A stretch of 5,319 nucleotides of DNA, taken from Paludibacteraceae bacterium. GTDB lineage: Bacteria; Bacteroidota; Bacteroidia; Bacteroidales; Paludibacteraceae. The position numbers and the translations under genes are program-made. The notes under the pieces are model-generated. The model was not told the origin of the DNA. It searched no databases and saw only the letters and a list, made by a program, of their open reading frames with translations. Positions 1 to 5,026 of this stretch are shown here, in pieces; within the stretch, counting starts at the first letter, position 1; each line of letters opens with the position of its first letter. Where the stretch lies: NCBI GenBank assembly GCA_947471245.1, contig CANIXM010000162.1:1-5319 (forward strand), in the 5' to 3' direction.

Positions 1-15
1 ACCAACTGTACATAT

Positions 16-36
16 AAAATGACCCAAAGTCATTTT
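16..36. promoter_or_regulatory. Operator-like inverted repeat near left edge
   Basis: An 8-bp perfect inverted repeat, AAAATGAC and GTCATTTT, is separated by five bases (CCAAA). It closely resembles the inverted repeat at 5009-5026, where the same half-sites TGAC and GTCA are four bases apart. The symmetry suggests a dimeric DNA-binding regulator. The regulated gene cannot be named: it may be a minus-strand gene left of the window or a plus-strand transcript starting just to the right. The one-base spacing difference from the other copy may mean that the two are not sites for the same protein. Confidence 0.35.
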
Positions 37-62
37 TATGTCTACTGTTGTTAATGCCGTTG

Positions 63-187
63 CTTCAAACAAATAGTATCAATGAGACGAAGTCGAAATT
101 GGACTATATTGTTTGTGCAAACGGTATAAGTTTGAAGATTTATCTCATATCAAAACAGCTAGTGGAAAATTTTCTACTGGCTGTTTT
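63..187 (+). ncRNA. Speculative small structured plus-strand RNA
   Basis: No convincing gene occupies 1-193. The stretch does contain nested complementarity when read as plus-strand RNA: CTTCAAAC (63-70) pairs with GTTTGAAG (130-137), GTTTG-TG-CAAAC forms a small internal hairpin near 111-122, and a strong 18-bp hairpin closes the segment at 152-187. An operator-like inverted repeat lies just upstream at 16-36. That arrangement would fit a short regulated RNA ending in a terminator. No promoter was identified and no known RNA family was recognised, so this is a weak inference. The hairpin could instead simply terminate the NUDIX gene. Confidence 0.15.
152..187. terminator. Strong hairpin, probable bidirectional terminator
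   Basis: The left arm AAAACAGCTAGTGGAAAA pairs with the right arm TTTTCTACTGGCTGTTTT over 18 positions, with the two arms abutting, so a few central pairs would open into a loop. As plus-strand RNA all pairs form, two of them G-U. As minus-strand RNA those two become A-C mismatches. The right-hand end of the hairpin is 6 nt beyond the NUDIX stop codon, so it probably terminates that minus-strand gene, with a U-run supplied by the outer arm. The better pairing on the plus strand suggests that it also serves a plus-strand transcript. Confidence 0.6.
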
Positions 188-193
188 CATTTG

Positions 194-811
194 TCAGGCA
201 ATTAATTGTAGTAACTCACTTATAATCATGGCTGTAGCTCCCCAAATCTTAACGCCCTGCACACTATAGTAAGGAGCTTGAATCATACCTTGAGTGGATG
301 AAACGTAGAAATCGCCGATAGACTTATTGTGTGGATTGGTTAACTCAGAAAGCCCAATTTCCAGTACAGACTGCACTTCTTTGGGATTTATCACATACTC
401 AGGTTTGCCCGAATGATAGGCGACATAGGGCTTAATCAAAAAATTACTTGGCGGAATGTATAAGTCAGACAACTGCCCCAAAACCTCGAGTTGAGAACCG
501 TCTATTCCCACTTCCTCTTGCGTCTCTCTGGTGGCTGTCATCAAAAAATCAAAATCATCTTTCTCCCTCTTGCCACCAGGAAAAGCTATCTGACCACTGT
601 GAAATCCATCGTATTCAGCACGTTGAATAAACAAAACATGCAATTCCGAATCCTTTGGGAAAAGAATAATCATCACAGCACTTTGCCGCACATTTTGAAT
701 ATCGAATGGTTTCTCCAACTCTTCTTTTCGGTGTGGTGGAGCCATCTTGAGTTGTGCTGACAGACCAGGTGGTGCTTGCAGTAATTTAGCTTTGATGCTT
801 TGAATGTCCAT
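194..811 (-). CDS. NUDIX hydrolase, CoA pyrophosphatase type
   Basis: This 205-residue protein is a NUDIX hydrolase of the NudL/YeaB (CoA pyrophosphatase) group, which cleaves coenzyme A, often oxidised or acylated forms, into 3',5'-ADP and 4'-phosphopantetheine. The group's extra motif is present at residues 60-80 (L..QR......HSGQIAFPGG), running directly into the NUDIX box at 80-103, which ends RETQEEVGI. As in E. coli NudL, the box has an acidic residue in place of the first Glu and one extra residue before the RE. The catalytic metal-binding REx2EE core is intact (R95, E96, E99, E100). Length matches the family and no signal peptide is visible, so it should be cytosolic. The ATG start at 811 has no Shine-Dalgarno sequence, which is normal for Bacteroidota. 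A strong hairpin lies just after the stop. Family assignment is secure; substrate is inferred. Confidence 0.93.
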   Translation of the reverse strand: MDIQSIKAKLLQAPPGLSAQLKMAPPHRKEELEKPFDIQNVRQSAVMIILFPKDSELHVLFIQRAEYDGFHSGQIAFPGGKREKDDFDFLMTATRETQEEVGIDGSQLEVLGQLSDLYIPPSNFLIKPYVAYHSGKPEYVINPKEVQSVLEIGLSELTNPHNKSIGDFYVSSTQGMIQAPYYSVQGVKIWGATAMIISELLQLIA

Positions 812-828
812 GGGTTCTATATTGCTTT

Positions 829-864
829 ATAACGTTGGCTATACCGCGTGTTAGCGGCTGGCAT
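829..864. repeat. Intergenic repeat-like element beside the YdeI-family gene
   Basis: This lies between the NUDIX start and the YdeI-family stop. It contains the palindrome AACGTT (831-836), a short hairpin CCGC-GTGTTA-GCGG (844-857) and the sequence TTAGCGGCTGGCAT (851-864). It is more GC-rich than its surroundings. The last 14 bases reappear in inverted orientation, 12 of 14 matching, at 1499-1512 on the other side of the neighbouring gene. The style (GCCGCTAAC near AACGTT) resembles intergenic repeats I associate with marine Bacteroidota genomes. That resemblance is from memory and cannot be checked here. Confidence 0.35.
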
Positions 865-894
865 TTTACAAATAATTGTCGCCACTGAGCTGAA

Positions 895-1473
895 CTAGTG
901 GAATTTCTCACCTTTTGCCAGCTTTTCAATAATTTCCTTCATTCGCTTGTCTCTTGTCTCTTGCTTTTTTGCGGTCTGAAGGCGAAATCCAATAGAGAAA
1001 AGATTAGTCTTATTGAGACACATAAAAAACTTTTCAGCTTTTTTATTTTTGCTAAGTTCTTTTAGAAAGTCTTCAGGTATAGTCATTTTGCTTGGGGAAT
1101 CGTAAGCCTTTTCCCAATTACCGTATGCTTTGGCTTTTTCGACAGCTTTTAATCCTGCGGTTCTCATTCTTCCTTCATTGATTAATCTTTCAACATGTCC
1201 AATATTTATTTTGGACCAAATACTTTTTTCTCTTCGAGGACAATACTTTTGCAAATAGGCTTGTTCGTCAAATGCTTTTTTTTGACCATCAATCCACCCA
1301 TAGCAAAGAGCTACATCAAGTGCTTCCGAATAGCTAATGGCCTTTTTTCCGGAATCTTTCTTGAATATTTTGAGCCAAATCCCATTTGAGCTATCGTGAT
1401 TCTTGACGAGCCAAGTTTCAAATGTTTCAGATGTATCAAATTCTATTATTGGAATAATGTTTAGTTTAGTCAT
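895..1473 (-). CDS. YdeI/OmpD-associated (OmdA) family protein
   Basis: This 192-residue protein is of the YdeI/OmpD-associated family, annotated as bacteriocin-protection proteins although the biochemical role is poorly known. Family hallmarks are present: EALDVALCYGWIDGQ (50-64), a CPRREKSIWSKIN stretch (78-90), RMRTAGLKAVEKAKAYGNW (102-120), and a C-terminal AKKQETRDKR (168-177) as in other members. The frame is open back to 1611, which would add 46 residues, but I chose the ATG at 1473. The protein from that point has family length, and the added part includes a membrane-like stretch (FTFTFVPFVVYFLL) that is the translation of an intergenic inverted repeat, so it is probably not a real signal or membrane segment. 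No Shine-Dalgarno sequence precedes the ATG. It stands alone, flanked by related inverted 14-nt sequences. A soluble location is likely. Confidence 0.88.
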   Translation of the reverse strand: MTKLNIIPIIEFDTSETFETWLVKNHDSSNGIWLKIFKKDSGKKAISYSEALDVALCYGWIDGQKKAFDEQAYLQKYCPRREKSIWSKINIGHVERLINEGRMRTAGLKAVEKAKAYGNWEKAYDSPSKMTIPEDFLKELSKNKKAEKFFMCLNKTNLFSIGFRLQTAKKQETRDKRMKEIIEKLAKGEKFH

Positions 1474-1498
1474 ATCCAGTGGCGTTTTTTCGTTCTGT

Positions 1499-1512
1499 AT
1501 GCTTGCCGCTAA
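1499..1512. repeat. Partner copy of the 14-nt flank of the YdeI-family gene
   Basis: ATGCTTGCCGCTAA matches the reverse complement of 851-864 (ATGCCAGCCGCTAA) at 12 of 14 positions, including eight in a row. The two copies sit 26 nt before the start and 30 nt after the end of the YdeI-family coding region, in inverted orientation. A match this short could be chance. Confidence 0.3.
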
Positions 1513-1597
1513 GGAATTATATGGGTAAAACCTAAGGAGGAAATAAACCACAAAAGGCACAAAAGTAAAAGTGAAAAGTGAAGAAAGAACACAAAAC

Positions 1598-1612
1598 TTT
1601 GCCTTTGGCAAA
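1598..1612. repeat. Short perfect hairpin TTTGCC-TTT-GGCAAA
   Basis: A 6-bp perfect stem with a three-base loop. On the minus strand it is followed by a T-rich stretch (GTTTTGTGTTCTTTC), so it could act as a weak terminator for transcription from rluF, whose stop codon lies about 145 nt upstream. The distance and short stem make this uncertain. Confidence 0.25.
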
Positions 1613-1662
1613 TTGTATCTTATACCAATTATTGAACTAAATATAGACTAACTATTATAATT

Positions 1663-1678
1663 AATACCGACAGGTATT
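1663..1678. repeat. Hairpin AATACC-GACA-GGTATT in the intergenic centre
   Basis: A 6-bp perfect stem with a GACA loop lies in the centre of the long inverted repeat. Read on either strand it is flanked by AT-rich sequence. It may be a terminator remnant or a lone unit of the ACCTGTC/GACAGGT hairpin repeats that I associate with Cytophagales intergenic DNA. That association is from memory. Confidence 0.25.
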
Positions 1679-1755
1679 TCTGTTGTGTCCTTTATTCGAT
1701 TCTCGAATTTGTACTTAAAACTTTTGTGCCTTTTGTGGTTGATTTTTAAAAAGTA

Positions 1756-2721
1756 TTACTTTCGTGTTTTGGAACCTTTTCCCCTTGCGGAACTAAAACT
1801 GGAAGGTTTCGTGTTTTTTGGCGAACCTTGCTTTTTGCCATTCGAATTACTCGAACGTTCACGAAGTTCTCTGGATTTGGGATTCGGGTTGGAAGAGCGG
1901 GCAGCCTTTTTCTTGTCCACAGATGAAGCCTCAAAAACAGATTTTGCTCCACGAGATTTAGGTGGAGAGGAGCTTTTAGTTGAATTGCTAGCAGATTCTG
2001 ATGTTGAAGAAGAGGTCGCTAAAGACGCCATAATGTCGCTCATTTCGTGAGGTTCCAACGGTCGCCATTCGCCCAATGGAAGGCCTTTGAGATGAATGTT
2101 CATGATCCTAACTCGCTCAAGTTTAGTCACCTCATAGTCAAAAAACTCACACATGCGTCTGATTTGTCGGTTCAGTCCCTGAATCAAAGTAATACGAAAC
2201 GAGTAAACAGATTCTTTCACCACTTTACATTTTTTGGTGGTCTCACCGAGTATGGGTACTCCAGCCCCCATTTTATGAATAAACTCATCGGTAACAGGCT
2301 GATTTACTGTAACTATGTATTCTTTCTCGTGTTTATTACCCGCTCTGAGTATCTTGTTAACGATGTCACCATTGTTGGTCAAAAAAATTAGACCTTGAGA
2401 ATCTTTATCCAACCGACCGATAGGAAAAATACGCTCATGGTAGCCAATGTAATCAATGATACTATCTTTCACACCCACTTCGGTAGTACTGATAATTCCC
2501 ACTGGTTTATTGAAGGCAATAAATACAAAATCTTCACCTTCCTTTTGCTCTATCAACTGACCATTAAGCATTACCTGATCTTTGGAACTCACTTGATCTC
2601 CCACAGAAGCTCGTTTCCCATTGACAAACACATGCCCTTGTTCAATATATCTATCCGCCTCTCTGCGAGAACAAACACCACTATCACTTATAAATTTATT
2701 CAAACGAAATGTTTCGGACAT
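1756..2721 (-). CDS. rluF: 23S rRNA pseudouridine(2604) synthase RluF, with long tail
   Basis: RluF converts U2604 of 23S rRNA (E. coli numbering) to pseudouridine near the peptidyl-transferase centre; the E. coli enzyme also acts on tRNA-Tyr. In the 321-residue product, an S4 RNA-binding domain fills about residues 4-60 (RLNKFISDSGVCSRREADRY). The RsuA/RluF-type catalytic domain follows, with the signature GRLDKDSQG at 102-110 and catalytic Asp105, then the GLNRQIRRMCEFF segment at 182-194. Residue-level similarity to E. coli RluF is high throughout this part. From about residue 236 the last 86 residues are a low-complexity, disordered, Ser/Lys/Arg-rich tail. The frame can be extended by two codons to a TTG at 2727, but the ATG at 2721 is preferred. 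An exact TAnnTTTG promoter element sits upstream, so it is probably transcribed separately from sufCD. Length exceeds E. coli RluF (290 residues) because of the tail. Confidence 0.95.
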   Translation of the reverse strand: MSETFRLNKFISDSGVCSRREADRYIEQGHVFVNGKRASVGDQVSSKDQVMLNGQLIEQKEGEDFVFIAFNKPVGIISTTEVGVKDSIIDYIGYHERIFPIGRLDKDSQGLIFLTNNGDIVNKILRAGNKHEKEYIVTVNQPVTDEFIHKMGAGVPILGETTKKCKVVKESVYSFRITLIQGLNRQIRRMCEFFDYEVTKLERVRIMNIHLKGLPLGEWRPLEPHEMSDIMASLATSSSTSESASNSTKSSSPPKSRGAKSVFEASSVDKKKAARSSNPNPKSRELRERSSNSNGKKQGSPKNTKPSSFSSARGKGSKTRK

Positions 2722-2749
2722 ATTCAAAATGGATTAAAAAAATATGCCT

Positions 2750-2757
2750 CAAAAGTA
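2750..2757 (-). promoter_or_regulatory. Bacteroidota-type -7 promoter element for rluF
   Basis: On the minus strand TACTTTTG matches the Bacteroidota -7 consensus TAnnTTTG exactly, and it ends 28 nt before the preferred rluF ATG, which would give a leader of roughly 20 nt. A matching -33 TTTG was not found at the usual distance, so this is a candidate, not a certainty. It supports separate transcription of rluF from the suf genes, with 132 nt between the sufD stop and the rluF start. Confidence 0.45.
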
Positions 2758-2853
2758 CAGAAAACTATCCATACTTCTGGGACATACATTAATAGATTAA
2801 ATGATTACCTGTAGACTAACTATAGTTTGCCTTCGGATTATCGATATTGATTA

Positions 2854-4194
2854 TTATTGGCAGATAACGCAACCCTCACATTTGGACAATTCACCTCTGA
2901 GACGCTTTTCTACAAGCATTTTGATACGGTCTTGAAGTGCTTCGATGCGAATGTTTTCAATCACATCATTCGTAAAGGCAAACATCAGCAACAGACGCGC
3001 TTCTTTCTCAGAAATACCTCTTGACTGCAAGTAAAACTTAGCGATTTCATCGAGTTGCCCTACTGTAGCACCGTGTGAACACTTCACATCATCTGCATAG
3101 ATTTCCAGCTGAGGTTTGGTATTCATACGTGCCGTTTTGCTTAGCAAAATATTCCTATTGGTTTGAAATGCAGCAGTTTTTTGTGCATCCTTTGCTACAA
3201 ATAATTTTCCAGTAAATCCACCAACTGCCATATCATCAAGGACATACTTGAATAATTCCTTCGAATTGCAATTTGGCTTATTGTGTAGTATGGAGGTGAA
3301 ATTGTCCACTTTTTGATTTTTATCACCTATCACCATTCCACATAGCATGGCATCACAGTTTTCACCATTTAGATTAATCTCCACCGTATTTCGAGTTACG
3401 CCATTGTGCAATGTGATAATATTGCCTAAAACGCTTGATGAGGCTGATTGATCAATCAATAAGGTCGATAAATTCGTCGTTTTTGTGTTGGTATTTTCAA
3501 GTTTGTAATGCTCATAGGTTGCATTTTCACCCACAAAGACTTCAGTGACTCTGTTGCATAAAAACTTCACATCATCTACCGTATGATCACACACCAACAG
3601 TTGAGCCTTTGCACCTTCCTCTAAAATCACAAGGTTGTGACTATTGGCCATAAAATCCACGTCAGAGCGCATGATATTAACCAACTGCACAGGTCTGTCA
3701 AGCACCACATTTTTAGGTACATACATAAAAAATCCATCCTGAGCAAATGCTCCGTTGAAAGCTACAAGTCCATCCTCCTTTTTCGCACTGAGTTTACCCA
3801 AATAGCGAGCAATCAAATCAGGATGCGATTTGCCAACTTCCTTGAGGCTCCCTACTATCACCCCTTCAGGAAGAGCATTATTACGTGGGTCTGAGACTGG
3901 ATAGAAACCATCGTTGACCACAAAATACAAAAAGGACTTGATGCCAGGCACATCACACTTAAATACTTCATACGGATTAACAGGAATTGGAATCCGATTG
4001 ATGTTCAAACCATAGTCGGCAGACAGTGGCTCTTTTAAATCCGAATACTTATAGTTTTCCAATTTGGTAGTTGGAAATCCTATTCTTTCAAACAAGGCAA
4101 ATGAACCATCTCGCAGATCATTGAGTGGTGATGCCGAATGCATTTTGACATTCGCTTGTTGCTCCTTGTATAAGTCAATATATTGTTGTTCCAT
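2854..4194 (-). CDS. sufD: Fe-S cluster assembly protein SufD
   Basis: SufD is the non-catalytic partner of SufB in the cytosolic SufBC2D scaffold that receives sulfur and iron to assemble Fe-S clusters. The 446-residue product has the family's N-terminal helical part with TTKLENYKYSDL (42-53), a central beta-helix region, and the conserved C-terminal segment: FTGKLFVAKDAQKTAAFQ (327-344), then ADDVKCSHGATVGQLDE (367-383). The latter includes Cys372 and His374; the His corresponds to the SufD histidine implicated in cluster formation with SufB. A SufC-binding helical end follows (EKEARLLLMFAF). The protein finishes with three cysteines spaced CxxCxxC (439, 442, 445), which E. coli SufD lacks. 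It starts 3 nt after the sufC stop, so the two are co-transcribed and probably translationally coupled. No sufS follows; rluF does. Confidence 0.96.
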   Translation of the reverse strand: MEQQYIDLYKEQQANVKMHSASPLNDLRDGSFALFERIGFPTTKLENYKYSDLKEPLSADYGLNINRIPIPVNPYEVFKCDVPGIKSFLYFVVNDGFYPVSDPRNNALPEGVIVGSLKEVGKSHPDLIARYLGKLSAKKEDGLVAFNGAFAQDGFFMYVPKNVVLDRPVQLVNIMRSDVDFMANSHNLVILEEGAKAQLLVCDHTVDDVKFLCNRVTEVFVGENATYEHYKLENTNTKTTNLSTLLIDQSASSSVLGNIITLHNGVTRNTVEINLNGENCDAMLCGMVIGDKNQKVDNFTSILHNKPNCNSKELFKYVLDDMAVGGFTGKLFVAKDAQKTAAFQTNRNILLSKTARMNTKPQLEIYADDVKCSHGATVGQLDEIAKFYLQSRGISEKEARLLLMFAFTNDVIENIRIEALQDRIKMLVEKRLRGELSKCEGCVICQ

Positions 4195-4200
4195 CTCCTA
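4195..4200 (-). promoter_or_regulatory. Shine-Dalgarno-like TAGGAG at the sufC-sufD junction
   Basis: The sufC stop codon TAG and the next three bases spell TAGGAG directly against the sufD ATG. The spacing is too short for a classical ribosome binding site, and Bacteroidota rarely depend on one. Translational coupling by ribosomes finishing sufC is therefore the more likely way for sufD to start. Confidence 0.4.
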
Positions 4201-4950
4201 TCCGTCTATTTCTTTTTTGATCCAATCATAGCCTTTTTCTTCCAGTTCCAGCGCTAATTCCTTACCGCCTGTCTTTACGATTCGCCCATTATAAAGCACG
4301 TGAATAAAATCAGGCACAATATAATCTAATAGCCTCTGATAGTGCGTAATAACAATTGCGGCATTATCCGAACGGCGTAGTTTGTTCACGCCACTAGCTA
4401 CTATTCGCAACGCATCTATATCCAATCCTGAGTCAGTTTCATCGAGAATAGACAAGCGTGGATCCAGCATGGCCATTTGAAAAATTTCGTTGCGTTTTTT
4501 CTCTCCACCAGAGAAACCTTCGTTCACAGAACGGTTTGCAAGCTTGTTGTCCAGCTCTACCAACTCTTTTTTTTCACGCATCATTTTCAAAAAATCTGAT
4601 GCAGAGATCGGGTCAAGGTTTTTATACTTTCGATGTTCGTTCACAGCTGTTCGCATAAAGTTGGTCATGCTCACCCCTGGTATTTCCACCGGATATTGGA
4701 AACTAAGAAACACACCCTCTCTCGATCGGCCTTCTGGCGGCAAGGATAATAAATCCTTTCCGTAAAAAGACACTTCTCCATTGGTCACTTCATAATTTTG
4801 GTTGCCCGAAAGAACAGATGCAAGTGTTGATTTCCCGGCACCGTTTGGACCCATGATAGCATGTACTTCTCCTGGTTTTACACTTAGACTTAGTCCTTTT
4901 AATATCTCTTTGCCATTAATACTGGCATGTAAATTTTTTATTTCTAACAT
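4198..4950 (-). CDS. sufC: Fe-S cluster assembly ATPase SufC
   Basis: SufC is the ABC-type ATPase that binds SufB and SufD in the SufBC2D complex; its ATP-driven dimerisation opens the scaffold for cluster assembly. It is a cytosolic ABC protein without membrane partners. The 250-residue product shows the Walker A motif GPNGAGKST (34-42), a Q-loop at FQYP (84-87), the ABC signature FSGGEKKR (146-153), Walker B ending SILDETDSGLD (167-177) with catalytic Glu171, and the H-loop His203 in ITHYQR. The ETDSGLD variant is characteristic of SufC. Length is normal and all catalytic residues are present. The ATG at 4950 gives the expected MLEIKNL start. It heads the visible suf pair, with 74 nt between the preceding GxxExxY stop and its start; that gap carries repeated motifs that may be regulatory. 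sufB is not visible. Confidence 0.98.
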   Translation of the reverse strand: MLEIKNLHASINGKEILKGLSLSVKPGEVHAIMGPNGAGKSTLASVLSGNQNYEVTNGEVSFYGKDLLSLPPEGRSREGVFLSFQYPVEIPGVSMTNFMRTAVNEHRKYKNLDPISASDFLKMMREKKELVELDNKLANRSVNEGFSGGEKKRNEIFQMAMLDPRLSILDETDSGLDIDALRIVASGVNKLRRSDNAAIVITHYQRLLDYIVPDFIHVLYNGRIVKTGGKELALELEEKGYDWIKKEIDG

Positions 4951-4965
4951 ATTTCATTTATTTTA

Positions 4966-5006
4966 TCACATAGTTCACATGAATTAATTTTTGTATTAGT
5001 TCACAT
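4966..5006 (-). promoter_or_regulatory. Three ATGTGA direct repeats upstream of sufC
   Basis: On the minus strand ATGTGA occurs three times in the same orientation (5001-5006, 4975-4980, 4966-4971). Two copies extend to the ten-base ATGTGAACTA, and the last two are nine bases apart start to start. The cluster ends 15 nt before the sufC ATG, in the region where a promoter and operator would be expected. No clear TAnnTTTG element was found. The copies are direct repeats, not the TGTGA...TCACA palindrome of a CRP site. The regulator is unknown. Confidence 0.35.
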
Positions 5007-5008
5007 AG

Positions 5009-5026
5009 AAATGACTAAAGTCATTT
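5009..5026. promoter_or_regulatory. Operator-like palindrome between GxxExxY gene and sufC
   Basis: AAATGACTAAAGTCATTT consists of perfect 8-bp arms around a two-base centre. It overlaps two bases of the GxxExxY stop codon and lies 58 nt upstream of the sufC start. The symmetry and TGAC-N4-GTCA layout suggest a site for a dimeric regulator, conceivably of CRP/FNR type, controlling sufCD. It could instead be a weak terminator for the GxxExxY gene, but the stem is AT-rich, the two-base centre is too small for a good RNA loop, and no T-run follows. A close relative lies at 16-36. Confidence 0.4.

Larger units (their letters stand above)
1541..1745. repeat. Long inverted repeat: 26-bp arms around a 153-bp centre
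   Basis: The left arm (1541-1566) and right arm (1720-1745) are reverse complements at 25 of 26 positions, 21 of them consecutive (1546-1566 with 1720-1740). The core unit, read on the plus strand in the right arm, is CTTTTGTGCCTTTTGTGG, itself two near copies of a 9-mer. Degenerate copies of the same motif extend into the interior, for example TTGTGTCCTTT near 1683-1693 and GTGAAAAGTGAAG near 1571. The centre holds no gene. No target-site duplication is evident, so this is not clearly a transposable element. It occupies most of the space between rluF and the YdeI-family gene and could fold into a long stem in a read-through transcript from rluF. Confidence 0.75.

Noticed and set aside
48..269. 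Plus-strand 73-residue open frame starting with TTG
   Set aside because: It overlaps the conserved 3' end of the NUDIX gene on the opposite strand, runs through the hairpin at 152-187, uses a TTG start and has no recognisable motif.
1474..1611. N-terminal extension of the YdeI-family protein with an apparent membrane segment
   Set aside because: The family starts near the ATG at 1473. The extension is mostly the translation of the intergenic repeat arm and the short hairpin at 1598-1612.
1541..1745. MITE or insertion-sequence remnant
   Set aside because: Terminal-like inverted arms are present, but I see no target-site duplication or transposase remnant, and the arms are simple CTTTTGTG-type repeats.
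1750..1762. Palindrome AAAGTA-T-TACTTT over the rluF stop codon as a terminator
   Set aside because: The stem is almost entirely A-T with a one-base centre and would be too weak for an intrinsic terminator.
1685..2050. Plus-strand 121-residue open frame
   Set aside because: It is an antisense shadow of the low-complexity RluF tail; its Leu/Glu-rich translation mirrors the Ser/Lys/Arg-rich codons of the real gene.
2047..2814. Plus-strand open frames opposite rluF
   Set aside because: They run antisense to a highly conserved rRNA-modifying enzyme and show no family motif of their own.
1644..2823. 12-base repeat TAGACTAACTAT at 1644-1655 and 2812-2823, both in gaps downstream of genes
   Set aside because: In an AT-rich 5.3-kb window about one 12-base match is expected by chance; the second copy only partly overlaps a 10-base palindrome (AACTATAGTT) that the first lacks.
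4966..5006. CRP-type site upstream of sufC
   Set aside because: All copies have the same orientation; the TGTGA-N6-TCACA palindrome needed for a CRP site is absent.
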